A stretch of 64,000 nt of DNA from Byssothecium circinans (Eukaryota > Ascomycota > Dothideomycetes > Pleosporales > Massarinaceae): positions 287,071-351,070 of the forward strand of contig ML976981.1 in NCBI GenBank assembly GCA_010015675.1, in the 5' to 3' direction. The number at the start of each line of letters is the position of its first letter. The first letter of the stretch is position 1. Below the pieces are notes generated by a model, which did no database searches, was not told the origin of the DNA, and worked only from the letters and a program-made list of their open reading frames with translations. A program made the position numbers and the translations under genes. Of the stretch, positions 26,303 through 38,830 are shown piece by piece.

Positions 26303-27949
26303 CTATCGATTTAACGCGTTGTTACGCGCCTGAGCCTTGTTCTGCTCGCAATGTAGCTCCTTGAGGCCGTCCCTTTCAGCGTGAGAGGCATGAGGCTTGC
26401 CCTTTTTTTGATCCTCTGCATCGCGCTTTGCAGCTCTGAGCCGTGCGTCGCCTACCGTAATAGTGCCTCCCTTCTGTATTTGGCGTCGGTCGGCGACTTG
26501 TCGCTTTTGACGGTGTTGTGTAGCTGCTGACATGCGGTTGAGGTCGCCCTCGACGCGCTCCTTCACTGCCGCTAGGGCCACCGCTGCTTTTGAGAGCTTT
26601 GTAACGCGGTGGTTAAGTAGACTAAATTGGCCAGTGTATGGGTCAACACCTTGTAGGTGTTTACGCGTAAATAACTCTACTTCAGCTGCTGTAGTAGGTG
26701 TTGGTGGGCTTATTGGTGTAGCGGTAGTAGACGGTGGTGGGGGTGTTTTTGGCCTAGCCCTATCCTTTATAGGCAACCGATCGATCACCTCCCACTTATT
26801 AAGAGGCCAAATGCCCGCCCTCTTGAAGGCCGACTTGATGGTCTTTGACACGAACGTCTTCCTCCGAATGTGTAGAATCGCGTGTAGAAACTCCACTTTG
26901 TTGAAGTCAGTAGTACTGTTGCGCACCGCTCGCTCGACAGCTTGTCGGTGGTAGTGCTTGTATGGTGAAAAAGCGACGACGTCAAGAGGCTGTAGGACGT
27001 GTGACGTGTGAGGCGGTAGGGCGTACGGCCAGATCTTATTGCTATAGCAATAGCTAACAAATTCGATCGTGAGGTGGGAGCCGTGGCCGTCAAAGATAAG
27101 GACGCGCCACTCGCTGACGCGGTGGTTTTTTGTGTGTTTGTCAAAGTGCTTGATATAGTCGAGAGCTATTTGGTCGTTAGAGTAGCCTGAGTCGCTCACT
27201 GCGAGTAGCATATTAGGCTCAAGGCAGAGCGACGAGTGGACGTGTTGGTGTAGGATTTGTGAGCCTTTGAGGATTGCTAGAGGTGGTATAACCTCACCAG
27301 CCGCGTTGATAGATTCCCCCATAGTGACGAAATCTCTATTCGTCTCGGAGGGAGTCTCTGCTGCTGCAAAGCTCTCAAAGGTAAGCACGTCCTGTCGTCC
27401 ACCTATACCAATCCTAAAGCCGCATTCGTCGAAGTTCCATACGTCGGCTGGTTGAACGCCCAGGTCAGCAAACACCTTGCCCAGCTTGGTAAAGTGGTCC
27501 TCAATAATAGCTTCTTGCTGAGCGCCTAATCGATCGGTTTCTTGAGGCTTTTGCTTTACCTTGCGTAGGCCGAGCTCTGGGTGTAGTCGTGGAAAGCGCT
27601 TGAAGAAATCACGGCCTAAAGGCTCAAGCGCGTTGCGTTTATTAGGTGGAGTAGTCGACCGTCGTATGCTCTCTGCTGCCGCGCGCACCATTGAAAGTAA
27701 TGGAGGCTGGCCAATTTGATCAAGCCGTCGTATATAAAGCTGTATAGCCTTGATCTGCGCGTCCGATAGCTTTTGGTTGGTGCGGGAGCGCGTCGAGCGT
27801 GAAGGGCGGCCATGGTGGCGAGCTCGAAGCCGGCCAACAGGGACGTCGTAGAGGCGCGCCACATAGGCTAACACGTACGAATTTTGGCTGGCAATGTACT
27901 TCAAGGCTTGCTGTACACGTAGCTCAACAGCTGCATAGGATTGATCCAT
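26303..27949 (-). CDS. Pogo/Fot1-family transposase (DDE_1 superfamily)
   Basis: Single exon, 548 residues, ATG at 27949. It cuts and pastes its own element. N-terminal helix-turn-helix of psq/CENP-B type (about 10-50: VELRVQQALKYIASQN... LYDVPVGRLRARHHG), a second CENP-B-like DNA-binding part (about 60-150, with FFKRFPRLHPELGLRK), then the DDE nuclease with first Asp in VWNFDECGFRIG, second in VLIFDGHGSHLTIEF, and the third acidic position after LPPHTSHVLQPLDVVAFSPY. The C-terminal about 130 residues are basic, Gln/Lys/Arg-rich. No stop or frameshift is present, unlike the relative at 33097-34952. The expression and activity of this copy are unknown. Confidence 0.93.
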   Translation of the reverse strand: MDQSYAAVELRVQQALKYIASQNSYVLAYVARLYDVPVGRLRARHHGRPSRSTRSRTNQKLSDAQIKAIQLYIRRLDQIGQPPLLSMVRAAAESIRRSTTPPNKRNALEPLGRDFFKRFPRLHPELGLRKVKQKPQETDRLGAQQEAIIEDHFTKLGKVFADLGVQPADVWNFDECGFRIGIGGRQDVLTFESFAAAETPSETNRDFVTMGESINAAGEVIPPLAILKGSQILHQHVHSSLCLEPNMLLAVSDSGYSNDQIALDYIKHFDKHTKNHRVSEWRVLIFDGHGSHLTIEFVSYCYSNKIWPYALPPHTSHVLQPLDVVAFSPYKHYHRQAVERAVRNSTTDFNKVEFLHAILHIRRKTFVSKTIKSAFKRAGIWPLNKWEVIDRLPIKDRARPKTPPPPSTTATPISPPTPTTAAEVELFTRKHLQGVDPYTGQFSLLNHRVTKLSKAAVALAAVKERVEGDLNRMSAATQHRQKRQVADRRQIQKGGTITVGDARLRAAKRDAEDQKKGKPHASHAERDGLKELHCEQNKAQARNNALNR

Positions 27950-27983
27950 CTGGGTAGGTAGAAAAGTAGGTGTAAATAGATGT

Positions 27984-28067
27984 GCTTGGCAAAAAGCGCG
28001 TTGAGCGTGGTGGTTGCGTTGAGCCTAGTAGCACTACCGAGCGAAGCGAGGTAGTGCGTGGCGCGAG
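27984..28067 (-). repeat. Right terminal inverted repeat of pogo element
   Basis: Reverse complement of 26135-26218, 84 of 84 bases identical; followed by the TA duplication at 28068-28069. Confidence 0.95.
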
Positions 28068-29030
28068 TATTCCTTCGCTATCTGGATTCTAGAAAGACTT
28101 TCTAGAAGGCTCCCTAAAGAGTGCCCTGTGTGCGATGTGTTGTGTGCTATCAATACTCCAGACGATACGATAATAAAGAGGCAAAAACAAGATGCAGAGC
28201 TCAGCCAGACACTTGACACATGCCCATACAAAGTGCATCCCTCCCAGTCGCAAACCAGATATATCGCCCCACCTCCAGATCTTAATCATTCTCTACTCTT
28301 CCCGCCCCGCTTTCTTTCTTCCTCTCCTCGTTCGAATACTGCAGATAATGCGCAGCACGAAGGCAGAAAGGCTGGTGGGCCGGCACGAGGCTGGCCCCCA
28401 AATCCCCCCTCCATCCGAATTTCGATCCCCACCCTCGTAGCTCGCACTCCAGAACGACCCCGCTCTAAGCAGGGGGGAGGGAAATGCAAGAAACATCATC
28501 TAAACATGTGCATGCGTGACTCCGCGAAAACATGTCTTGTATAGGAAAGATAGCCGCGCATTTACATATCGTTTCTGTACTCGTACTCCACACGATACGG
28601 TGATAAGATAAGAAAATAAGACGAAAGAAGAATGCAGCATTTTCTACAATTGAGTCTCGATGTGTTTATCTACCCAAAAATACAACCAACCCTGGGGATT
28701 TCCCAAAATCTAGACGGCCTACCTACGGAAAACCTTCACGGAGCATTTTGAGCATGACATTGACACATCTATCAGCACGAGAAAAGGGAAGTAGAAGAGG
28801 GTTAGGATTTCGCAAGAGACGTACCGACGGACGAACCGACCGGTCGACTGTTTGACATACGAGTGAAGAAAAAGCCTGATTAGAGACAGGCAGACAAGCA
28901 GACGGGCAGACGGGCTACCCAGCACCAACGCCGGGCAATGCAAACGAGCACAAGGCCCACAAACTACACCTCGACTTGAGTCGTTCCACCACATGCGTGG
29001 ACCAGACGCTATCACCAAGGCTCTCCTCAC
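28068..29030. other. Intergenic between transposon and Hda1 gene
   Basis: 963 bases. A perfect 10-bp inverted repeat with a 1-nt centre lies at 28087-28107, and two related stretches ACTCCAGACGATACG (about 28156) and ACTCCACACGATACG (about 28586) suggest small duplicated debris. The right end is the 3' flank of the Hda1 gene. No gene supported. Confidence 0.5.
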
Positions 29031-31932
29031 TCAATCCCTTCGAAAGCCGCCCTTCATTGGACCACTAGAAGGACTCGCTGGCTCAATCTTCGGGCTCCTG
29101 ACGCCTACGCTGAAATAGCCCAGTTTTGGCATGTTTTTGACTGCACCTGTACTTGAGGCCGCCAGGGGACTGCTTCCTTGCCAATGATTCTTGCTTTCTG
29201 GAGCCGCCGACGGTCCTCGTGAGCGCGACGCATCGACGAACTGCTGAGGCTCTTTCTTGCGATCATTTTGAAATTCCCGATTTCGCTCTTCAGCCTCGCT
29301 TTTTAGAGCCAAGATGTACTTCTGTACTTCGTATTTGTGGTGCACGAGCATGTCTTCGAGTCCCGTCATGTCGGAGCGTTTTAGCTTCCCCCATTTCTTG
29401 CGCAGTTTGCGGACGCGCAGGGGGTCCCAGACGGCGTGGTTGTGATCGATGAAGATGAGAGAGTGCTAGAGGGATACATCGTTAGTTTGACTGTGGAAAG
29501 AGTTGGTTCAAGTGTGGACTTACATCGTAGTACCAAGCTGCAATGTTGTCGTCGGTCGGTCTTTTAATCGACTGGAGAGTTGTGCTGGATAGGAAACCAA
29601 TGAGACACTGAACCACGCTTGTATCGTCGGTACATTTTTCTGGGATTGATGGTCAGCATCAAAGCATTGCAGGTGAGTGACTGGTTTGGTCATACCGTAA
29701 GCTCCAAGTAGGTCTACCAAGCCTAAATAGGCGGATCCAATACCCATAAAAAACACCTGAGTTGCGCTATGCGGTCTTATACCCGTCAGTCATGTACATT
29801 TCCAATGAGGTGGACTTACTCGATGTAGTTCTCCCAAAGATATCCCGCCAACTCACGGGTCTGCTGGATCCTCGTTTCATGGTCATCTGCGTGGACGTAG
29901 CTCCCGTCATCCTACACTAGGTCAGTCAAAGTTGGGGGGAGGTAGGTATCGACGTACATCTTCAAAAGTAACGACCTTCGGAATATTCACATCGATTACC
30001 TGAAAGCCGTTTTCTATGGCCCAGGCAACGTAATCCTTGGCATCATCAGTCTTATGTCCATCGTCAGCGTCTATATAGCGCAAGACAGCACGCAAGTACT
30101 CACAAGCCATGAGTTATGAAGCTCAATCTTTCCGGTGACCGGATCCGGCTCCACCCTGATCTCCGGTGGATCATGGAAAATGACGAGAAGTGGGTGTGCA
30201 CCTAGAAAATCAGGCCTAAAGCTGTTAAAGACCGTGGCTGCAAAGTACGGAAGGCACTTACGTGGCGATGATGTTGTGTTCAAATGTGTGCGCTATCCCG
30301 GGCTTGTTGACTTTGACGGGGACCATCCGTTGCTCTTCCGACAACATCTGGCTCTGCCACGCTCTTACAATCTCGTGCAGGCGAGTGGTTGCGTGGAAGG
30401 TAGGATTGGTCTTGTCGACCCGCTTAGGGTACAAACACTTCCAATACTTCGAATGCGCTCGCTTGACTTGCATAACAGTATGAACAGCTGATTGCTTCGG
30501 CCCATTCACGGTGTCAGCAAGACGCTCGGGTGGTTGTAGCATGAGTGTCCGGGTGACCGCCAATGCCGACTTTGCTATAGCTCGTAGGTTGTAGCCGCCT
30601 TCTAAACAAACCGCAACCTTCCCTTCTGCCAGCTGCATAAGCATATGCGTCATATGCGAATAGCAAGCCGGCGTGACATGGCACCCTCCGAGCAAGTCCC
30701 CATCAGCAGCATCAAACCCGGCTGAGATGATGACTAGATCCGGGTTGAACTCGGTTGCAATAGGCATGACAACCTCTTGGAAGGCGTACAGATACTCGGC
30801 ATCGCCCATTCCTACATCTGCCCAGGGTATGTTGACATTACGCCCAATACCGGATCCTTCGCCTGTATAGTCATAGTTCCCATCAGGCAGACTGGGGTAA
30901 AACATACCGCCCTTGTAGACATGCAGGGATATATAGAGCACGTTTGGATCGTTATAGAAGGCATGCTGCACGCCGTTACCATGGTGGACGTCCCAATCCA
31001 GTATCAGCACTTTCCGACACATCTCCGGGAAATCTTTCTGGCACACGCGGGCAGCTATAGGCACGTTGTTGAATATGCAGAATCCAGATGGAGAGTCGCT
31101 TTCGGCGTGATGGCCCGGAGGTCGGATGATTGCGATAGCATTCCTTACGTCGCGCCGTACTACAGCCCGACAAGCCTCGATCGCGCCGCCTGCTGCAAGT
31201 GTCGCACTCATGAAAGTCGAGTTGTTGAAGTAGATAGAGTCATGGGACTCTGAGAGCCTCTTCAGCTCTGCTGCTGGCATATCTGCTCCTGTGTTAACAT
31301 ATATATTGGTGCTGGACGGGAGCGGACGCACGTTGCAATGACTCGATGAAGTCATAATGTTCTTGGGTGTGGATCAAACAAATCTCAGCTCTAGTCGCGG
31401 TCCTAGCGAGAATTCTCCAGCACTGATCCTCATGAGCTTCCTCGTCGGGATTGTCTGCGCCCTGGACCAGACCGGCTTGTTGGATCTCGTTGAAAATCTC
31501 GGAAATCCGCCTAGGGTCTTCCGGATGGTAGTCGTCCTGCATCATCAAGTCCGGAGATTCTGCGTGGAACCTCATAGCGGTGTCATATACTAGACCTGTT
31601 TTCCGAGTGGAATACCACAGTGGTGGAAATCTAGGTGGCGGCGGAACACGCACTTGAACAGTCGTTGATACTGATGATGCTCGAGAGATGTCCATGACAT
31701 CGGGATCTAGCTTCGGGGAACCGCGATGACGCGGAGATGAAAATGGTCTTGGTGTTGATCCTGCTCTGGGGTGAAGCCCATGAAAAGGTAGCTTCGGGGA
31801 TAAATGATCTGAAGTGTTGGCGAGGATCTTTGAAGGGTCCACGGCCGCATGGTCGCCAGTTCCATTCAGCTCAGTTGACGGCATGACCGACTCACCCATA
31901 GGAAAGTCCTCGTCCAGATTCAGAGCAGCCAT
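29031..31932 (-). CDS. HDA1: Class II histone deacetylase, Hda1/Clr3 type with Arb2 domain
   Basis: Exons 31932-31332, 31288-30262, 30215-30104, 30050-29958, 29911-29820, 29766-29696, 29639-29524, 29465-29031; 848 residues. Zn-dependent nuclear enzyme removing acetyl groups from histone tails, usually repressive. Visible: disordered Ser/Pro N-terminus (1-110); deacetylase domain with IRPPGHHAESDSPSGF (His pair about 260-261), LILDWDVHHGNG (metal ligands about 300-302), VIISAGFDAADGD (Asp about 393) and CLEGGYNL; then an Arb2 domain (about 530-750) from HPLLVIFHDPPE to VFFMGIGSAYLGLVDLLGAY, as in Hda1, Clr3 and fungal HdaA. The C-terminal 145-codon exon is charged and Ser-rich. Intron 3 ends at the AAG just before ACTGATGATGCC; an earlier AG would break the frame. 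Intron 1 is short (43 nt). Confidence 0.95.
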
Positions 31933-32998
31933 CGCGGCGGTACGTCTGTAATAACCTTAACAATTCCGTTCCAAGAGCGGCACTCTCTGTTGTAGAGCGT
32001 CTTAGCGACGCTCAGTTCTGGACTATGATGTATCGCCGCAGAGCGACACAAAAATGCCGTTGTGGAGGTAGATGATATTTGGGAGTTGCCTACCTGTTTA
32101 GACACCTCTCTTTTGAATATGTCGAATATTTCGCTGTATGTAACCTGTTTAGCAACGTCCCTGAACAATGCCAGCGTGAATTGAAACGCTATTGCATGAA
32201 AGATGGTTCTCAATTTGGAAACGAGCGAGTCGTAGCTTCAATAACAAGCCCAGGGCAATGACTTTTCTCGCGCAACGGATAATAGTGCTCGCAGGAAAGT
32301 GACTAGGGAACTATGCCAATTATTTGCGCAAACGCGAAAGAAATATAATGAGGCAGGAGTTTGTGGTAGTAAAAGAGACATAAAAGCTTACCTAAAGTGC
32401 AAAGGCCATGGTCTGGGTAGTCCAAGAATAAAGCAGCAGATTCCGTTTGCACCCCTAGTCAAGGGGTGCTGTAGAGTACTCTCTGGGTGAACTGAAGGGT
32501 GGTTGCTAATTGTCGTGACCGTATTCACCCCAGCTGCAAATTCCCCCCGCGCCCAGACAACACGTGGGATGTCGCCAGTTGGTGATGAATTGGATGTCCC
32601 GTGACGCCGAGGGAGGTTGGGAATGCGATCGAGCAATATGACGCACGGCTACTTTATTACAGAGTAGGTTTTGTAAATAAAAAGATATCAAAGGAAGTGG
32701 GTAAGCTTCAGCAGTTGGTCGTGCTTGGTCGAAGCTGGATGGGGGCTTGTTGTTGATAGAAATGGAAGCCAGGAGCGCCAGTCGATGGTCGTGCCAAGGC
32801 GCGAAGAAAGAGCTAGCCTTCATACAGTTTAGCGTTTTCCAATCCGGATCGCCTCACATGAACAACCTTCTTATCATTGCTGTTGTAGCCAGCTATGTAA
32901 AGTAGATAACTTTGAGAGACGTGAAATGGAAGTGTTAAATCATCCCCGCATGATATGTCGTCCATACAATATCAACGCTGGTTCAGTCTCGTCGACTA
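31933..32998. other. Intergenic, Hda1 promoter side
   Basis: 1.07 kb between the Hda1 start and the second pogo element. It should hold the Hda1 promoter. Short ORFs only; nothing recognised. Confidence 0.5.
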
Positions 32999-33042
32999 CC
33001 GTGACTCACCGCCTGGCGATCGCCCCCACCTGGCGATCGCTT
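32999..33042 (+). repeat. Left terminal inverted repeat of degraded pogo element
   Basis: Starts CCGTGACTCACCGCCTGGCG. The first 40 bases equal the reverse complement of the right end; position 33039 is the one mismatch (G here, A on the other end). Confidence 0.9.
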
Positions 33043-33096
33043 AACACCAAATGTTCGACATTTTTACACCACCGCCACCACCGCAATATATACGCT

Positions 33097-34952
33097 ATGG
33101 AAGCCGCACTGGAGTCATTGAAGACGCTGAAGCCTGGAGAAAAGCCTAATTATGCGCAGGTCGCCAAAAAGTACGGTGTTAATCGAAATACGCTGTCGCG
33201 CCATCACCGCGGGGTGCAGGGCACCCGTACGGAAAAAATCGAAAACAGTCGTCTCCTCAGCCCTATTCAGGAATCTACACTTGTAGGATATATAGATGGC
33301 CTTTGTGCAAAAGGTCTGCCTCCTACAAGGCAGATGATACACAATTTCGCCACAGAAATAGCAGGAAAAGAGCCTGGCAAGAACTGGGTTGATCGCTTCA
33401 TCGACCGGCATTCGATTGACCTAGTTTCACGATGGACATCTGGTCTAGACGCCCCACGCAAGCGAGCCGATTCTGCCTTTAAATATAGCCTATACTTCAA
33501 GCTTTTGGAGGACAAGATCGCCTAATACTCCATTGAGCCTCGAAATATATACAACATGGACGAGAAAGGCTTCCTTATTAGGGTGTTGTTAAGAATGAAG
33601 CGTATTTTCTCCAAACGCCTGTATAATCAAGGAGGAATGAAGCAGATGCTCCAGGATGGCAATCGTGAGTGGATTATGACTATAGCATGTATATGCGCCG
33701 ACGGAAGTCATCTCACGCCTGCTCTGATCTATCAGGCCGCCAGCGGCAACATCTAAGACTCATGGCTACAAGATTTTAATCTGACAGAGCATCGGGTCTT
33801 CTTCTCCTTAACATTAAGTGGATGGACGAACAATTAGCTAGGAATAGCATGGCTCCAGCAGGTCTTCAATCGCGAGACGAAAGCAAAGGCAAGGCGGTCC
33901 TATCGCCTACTTATCCTTGATGGGCATGGATCGCATATCATGATGGAATTTATCAAGTTTTGTGATGATAATAGGATCCTCCTAGCCATCTACCTACCTC
34001 ATTTAACCTACACCTTGCAGCCGCTCGATGTCTGCCTGTTTAAGCCTCTCTCAACCGCCTACTCCGCCGAGCTCGCCAACTTCATGTACAAGTGCCAGGG
34101 CATCTCTGCTGTTACTAAAAGAGATTTCTTCCGCTTCTTCTNNNNNNNNNNNNNNNNNNNNNNNNNNNNNNNNNNNNNNNNNNNNNNNNNNNNNNNNNNN
34201 NNNNNNNNNNNNNNNNNNNNNNNNNNNNNNNNNNNNNNNNNNNNNNNNNNNNNNNNNNNNNNNNNNNNNNNNNNNNNNNNNNNNNNNNNNNNNNNNNNNN
34301 NNNNNNNNNNNNNNNNNNNNNNNNNNNNNNNNNNNNNNNNNNNNNNNNNNNNNNNNNNNNNNNNNNNNNNNNNNNNNNNNNNNNNNNNNNNNNNNNNNNN
34401 NNNNNNNNNNNNNNNNNNNNNNNNNNNNNNNNNNNNNNNNNNNNNNNNNNNNNNNNNNNNNNNNNNNNNNNNNNNNNNNNNNNNNNNNNNNNNNNNNNNN
34501 NNNNNNNNNNNNNNNNNNNNNNNNNNNNNNNNNNNNNNNNNNNNNNNNNNNNNNNNNNNNNNNNNNNNNNNNNNNNNNNNNNNNNNNNNNNNNNNNNNNN
34601 NNNNNNNNNNNNNNNNNNNNNNNNNNNNNNNNNNNNNNNNNNNNNNNNNNNNNNNNNNNNNNNNNNNNNNNNNNNNNNNNNNNNNNNNNNNNNNNNNNNN
34701 NNNNNNNNNNNNNNNNNNNNNNNNNNNNNNNNNNNNNNNNNNNNNNNNNNNNNNNNNNNNNNNNNNNNNNNNNNNNNNNNNNNNNNNNNNNNNNNNNNNN
34801 NNNNNNNNNNNNNNNNNNNNNCACCTCCTCCAGATGTTATTGAAGAGCCAGAGGTTCTTGATGTAGACGTAGCATCTATTGTAGATAAGGTGTCCACATC
34901 TGGCCGTGCTACACGCACCCGCAAAATACAGCTCCCCACCCGTTATCAATGA
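33097..34952 (+). pseudogene. Broken pogo-family transposase, three nonsense stops and a gap
   Basis: One frame from the ATG at 33097 reads as a pogo transposase. It has the N-terminal helix-turn-helix (NYAQVAKKYGVNRNTLSRHH), a CENP-B-like part with KNWVDRFIDRHS, first catalytic Asp in NIYNMDEKGF, second in LLILDGHGSHIMMEF, and the LQPLDVCLFKPL block. In-frame stops lie at 33523-33525 (TAA), 33754-33756 (TAA) and 33835-33837 (TAG). All three can arise from Gln codons by C-to-T change; the third is the least certain. After the 680-N gap the last 43 codons end at TGA 34950-34952 in another frame, so the true gap length or an indel is unresolved. The region of the third acidic residue may lie in the gap. 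Non-functional as sequenced. Confidence 0.88.
34142..34821. other. Assembly gap (680 N)
   Basis: Run of undetermined bases inside the degraded pogo transposase. The coding frame differs on the two sides, so the length may be an estimate. Confidence 0.99.
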
Positions 34953-35072
34953 TAATTTGTCGTTGCCAATTTGTTTATACGGTGTCTTTGAGTGCTACAA
35001 CAAAAAATCTGGTGATTTTACTGTCTGTATACAGCTATACAGCTTCTTTTGTTGTTGGTGTTCGGCGTCCGA

Positions 35073-35116
35073 AAGTGATCGCCAGGTGGGGGCGATCGCC
35101 AGGCGGTGAGTCACGG
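35073..35116 (-). repeat. Right terminal inverted repeat of degraded pogo element
   Basis: Reverse complement of 32999-33042 with one mismatch; followed by TA at 35117-35118. Confidence 0.9.
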
Positions 35117-35857
35117 TATCCGAACGATTCGCATCTCGCTCCGAGCATATGGTATTTCAGTCTCCGTCCAATGCGTTAGCTCTTATCATGCTAACTGTAG
35201 ATTCAAGTACTCTCAACAAGCGTGAAACTTAACCAACATGGTACAAGTCACTTCTTTACTGACAGAGTGATACCATGCATCCCATTCGTGAGTCTCTAAT
35301 TGAACAACAGAACGAAAAACTTAGGTGTAAGCAGCGCTTCAGAATCTGGCGCTTAGTCACGGCACATTATCCAGACCACTCTCCCTCCGGCCGGAGACAA
35401 ACAAAAGCTTCTCCGTATACTCCCGCACTCAAACAAAACCCGCCCACGCGGGCATGAGGAGCGACCCGGGTATACCCGTGGACAGACCCATCTTTGAAGA
35501 ACTCCATGGAAAGTGCATCTGATAAGTACGCGAGAAAATGACGACAAGGGTAGCTTCCGTGACCGAGAGGAGCTTTTCCCCAGGTAATAGCAGAGCTTGG
35601 AGCCTATACACTCAAGCCGTCAACTTATTAGAAAAGGGCAATCTCGTTGGGAGCCATATTTCATTGAATCATGTCTAGCCTATCGTGGTCTCGTTGACCC
35701 AAAATACCATATTTTCCCTAGCCTTGATCACCGCACTCCGGATCCGAATCATGAAGCAAGTATATGACTGAGACGCAAAACCTTGAAGAAAAAGCAGTCA
35801 AGCTTGATCCAGCGTGCTGCCCTACAGCTTAGGCATAGCCTGGCTCTGTCCTGATTC
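35117..35857. other. Intergenic, GAPDH 3' flank
   Basis: 741 bases between the transposon and the GAPDH stop codon. No recognisable ORF; the right part is presumably GAPDH 3' UTR. Confidence 0.5.
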
Positions 35858-37116
<1,259 letters not shown>

Positions 37117-38830
37117 TGTGGGAGTGTGGGACTGTGGGAGTGTGGAAATGTGGAAATGCTGCGACGGTTAGTTGGAGCTTTGAGGGTTCAATGAGAGAGA
37201 CTCGCAGTTTATGGGGGGTTCTTGGGTTCTGGGTGGGGTGGAAGTGGTGTGTTATGAGAGTGGTGGGGGGAGGGGCAATTGGCGATTAAATAGAGCTGAG
37301 GTAGACGTCACAGACAAGGTAGCTGCTTTACGTGAACAACTAGCCGGCCGGATGTGTGGGGGCAAAAGCCGTGTATTATTGGGTATCTGGGCACCGTGGC
37401 TACCACCGCAGAAAAGAACTGCTGTCCGGTGCTCCAGGCCTCGGACGCGGTGGTGCCATCACGACAGACAGCCGGAATCGCCCGGGCGGCCAGCAGGACC
37501 TCTGATGTTCATAACATGTTCTTGTTCCTACCTTGTAGCAACCTTTTGGAGCTTCTCGCATTCCTCATCTGCCCGCCGGTCTCGCCGTGACTGTGACTTA
37601 TCTGCAGCTACACACTTGGCCTTGATCCACCTCAACCACAAAATGAAACGCGCCCAGCACTTCAAACCTTTGGAAAGCCGCTTACGAGAGGGGCATTCCT
37701 AATCTCTCATTTATTCACCCAACGCCGCAGGATGACTGGAGCGGCAAAAAGTATGTCTCGGCGTGACCGCCGTTCGAGTGCGTGGGCGTATGGCTGTGTG
37801 GACGATTATTCGATAGCGATGTTCGACTGTGCAGCGAAATGCAGACCAGGCGGCAGACGAGCTTTGTAAACTCCGACATTCTCACCGCCGCGCAGCCTAG
37901 CTGGCCGTATCGTGTTGTCGCATCGTACGTAGAGGTGCACATGTTGAGATGGGATGAGAGGCGTTACGGATCCGCGGCCGGGACTGGACAAATATTAGTT
38001 CATGAGCAGTTCTGAACCCACCGCATGACCTCCAGTGCGACGCCAGCACGGTGGCAGTTCGAGGTACCTGCATGAGGGGAGGAAAAGGCGGACGCGAATT
38101 ATTGTAGAGCCCCGTAGGGCTGAGGAAGCTTGCGGGATAACCGATCTCGTCGGGCCGAGGGGAATGAGGGAGGCACAGACACAGACACAGCTCGCAGACT
38201 CCTTTGAAGACTGAACACAGCACCATTGGATTCCGGCTTCTATCATGTCTTGATTGGCGGGTTAGTTGTCATATCCAGGTTTCTTGTGGCTGAAGCTGCA
38301 TACGTGCTCCATAAGTAGCATTAGACGGTTCGACTGCAGTGCGCAAGTTCGCGCAAGTTGAATCTCCGTCTTATGTATGTGGTGTGGCTATAAGAAGTGT
38401 AGAGAGGCAGGCTGTCTCTCCATACCCTTCAAGTAGTTCTCATCTCTTATAATGTTACTTGTACCATCGATGCCAAGGCTTGTGCCAGTCTTTCGACCTG
38501 CCACAAACCGACAGGCCGAATGAAGGTATAGCAAAAGTAGCATCGTTGTGTTTGTTTACTCCCTCAGTAGCGCTATGATCAGCATTGGAGTTGTAGCAGT
38601 TGTCGTGAAGCCGCTGGAGGCTTTTGAAGATTTTTCGGTTGCTGACTAAGGATGGCACGAGCTTGAAGCCTTCCCGTTCCTCCCAACCTACCACTCTTTC
38701 TGCTCCGCCCGCAAGCGTTCCATTGCCCACGCCGACGTCAACGCCAAACATCTTTCACATCACACGACCCTCGACGGGACTCGTCCTTTTCTTTTCGTAA
38801 TTAGTGTCACTCTCCACTCCACCCGCCGCC
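37117..38830. other. Divergent promoter region, GAPDH and Cox5
   Basis: 1.7 kb between two divergently transcribed highly expressed genes, so both promoters lie here. ORFs such as 38455-38751 (minus) show no family features. No repeat recognised. Confidence 0.55.

Larger units (their letters stand above)
26135..28067 (-). mobile_element. Intact pogo/Fot1-type DNA transposon
   Basis: 1,933-bp element bounded by terminal inverted repeats at 26135-26218 and 27984-28067, identical over 84 bp when compared base by base. It is flanked on both sides by the dinucleotide TA (26133-26134 and 28068-28069), the target duplication of Tc1/mariner/pogo elements. It holds one full-length transposase ORF on the minus strand. 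Perfect repeats and an unbroken ORF point to a recent insertion or an active family. It lies between the cupredoxin gene and the Hda1 gene and disrupts neither. Confidence 0.93.
32999..35116 (+). mobile_element. Degraded pogo/Fot1-type DNA transposon with assembly gap
   Basis: 2,118 positions, including 680 N, bounded by inverted repeats at 32999-33042 and 35073-35116 that match over 44 bp with one mismatch, and flanked by TA on each side (32997-32998 and 35117-35118). The repeats contain two copies of CTGGCGATCGC spaced by CCCCCAC. The transposase inside is broken by stops. It belongs to a different family from the element at 26135-28067, since the terminal sequences are unrelated. Confidence 0.9.
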
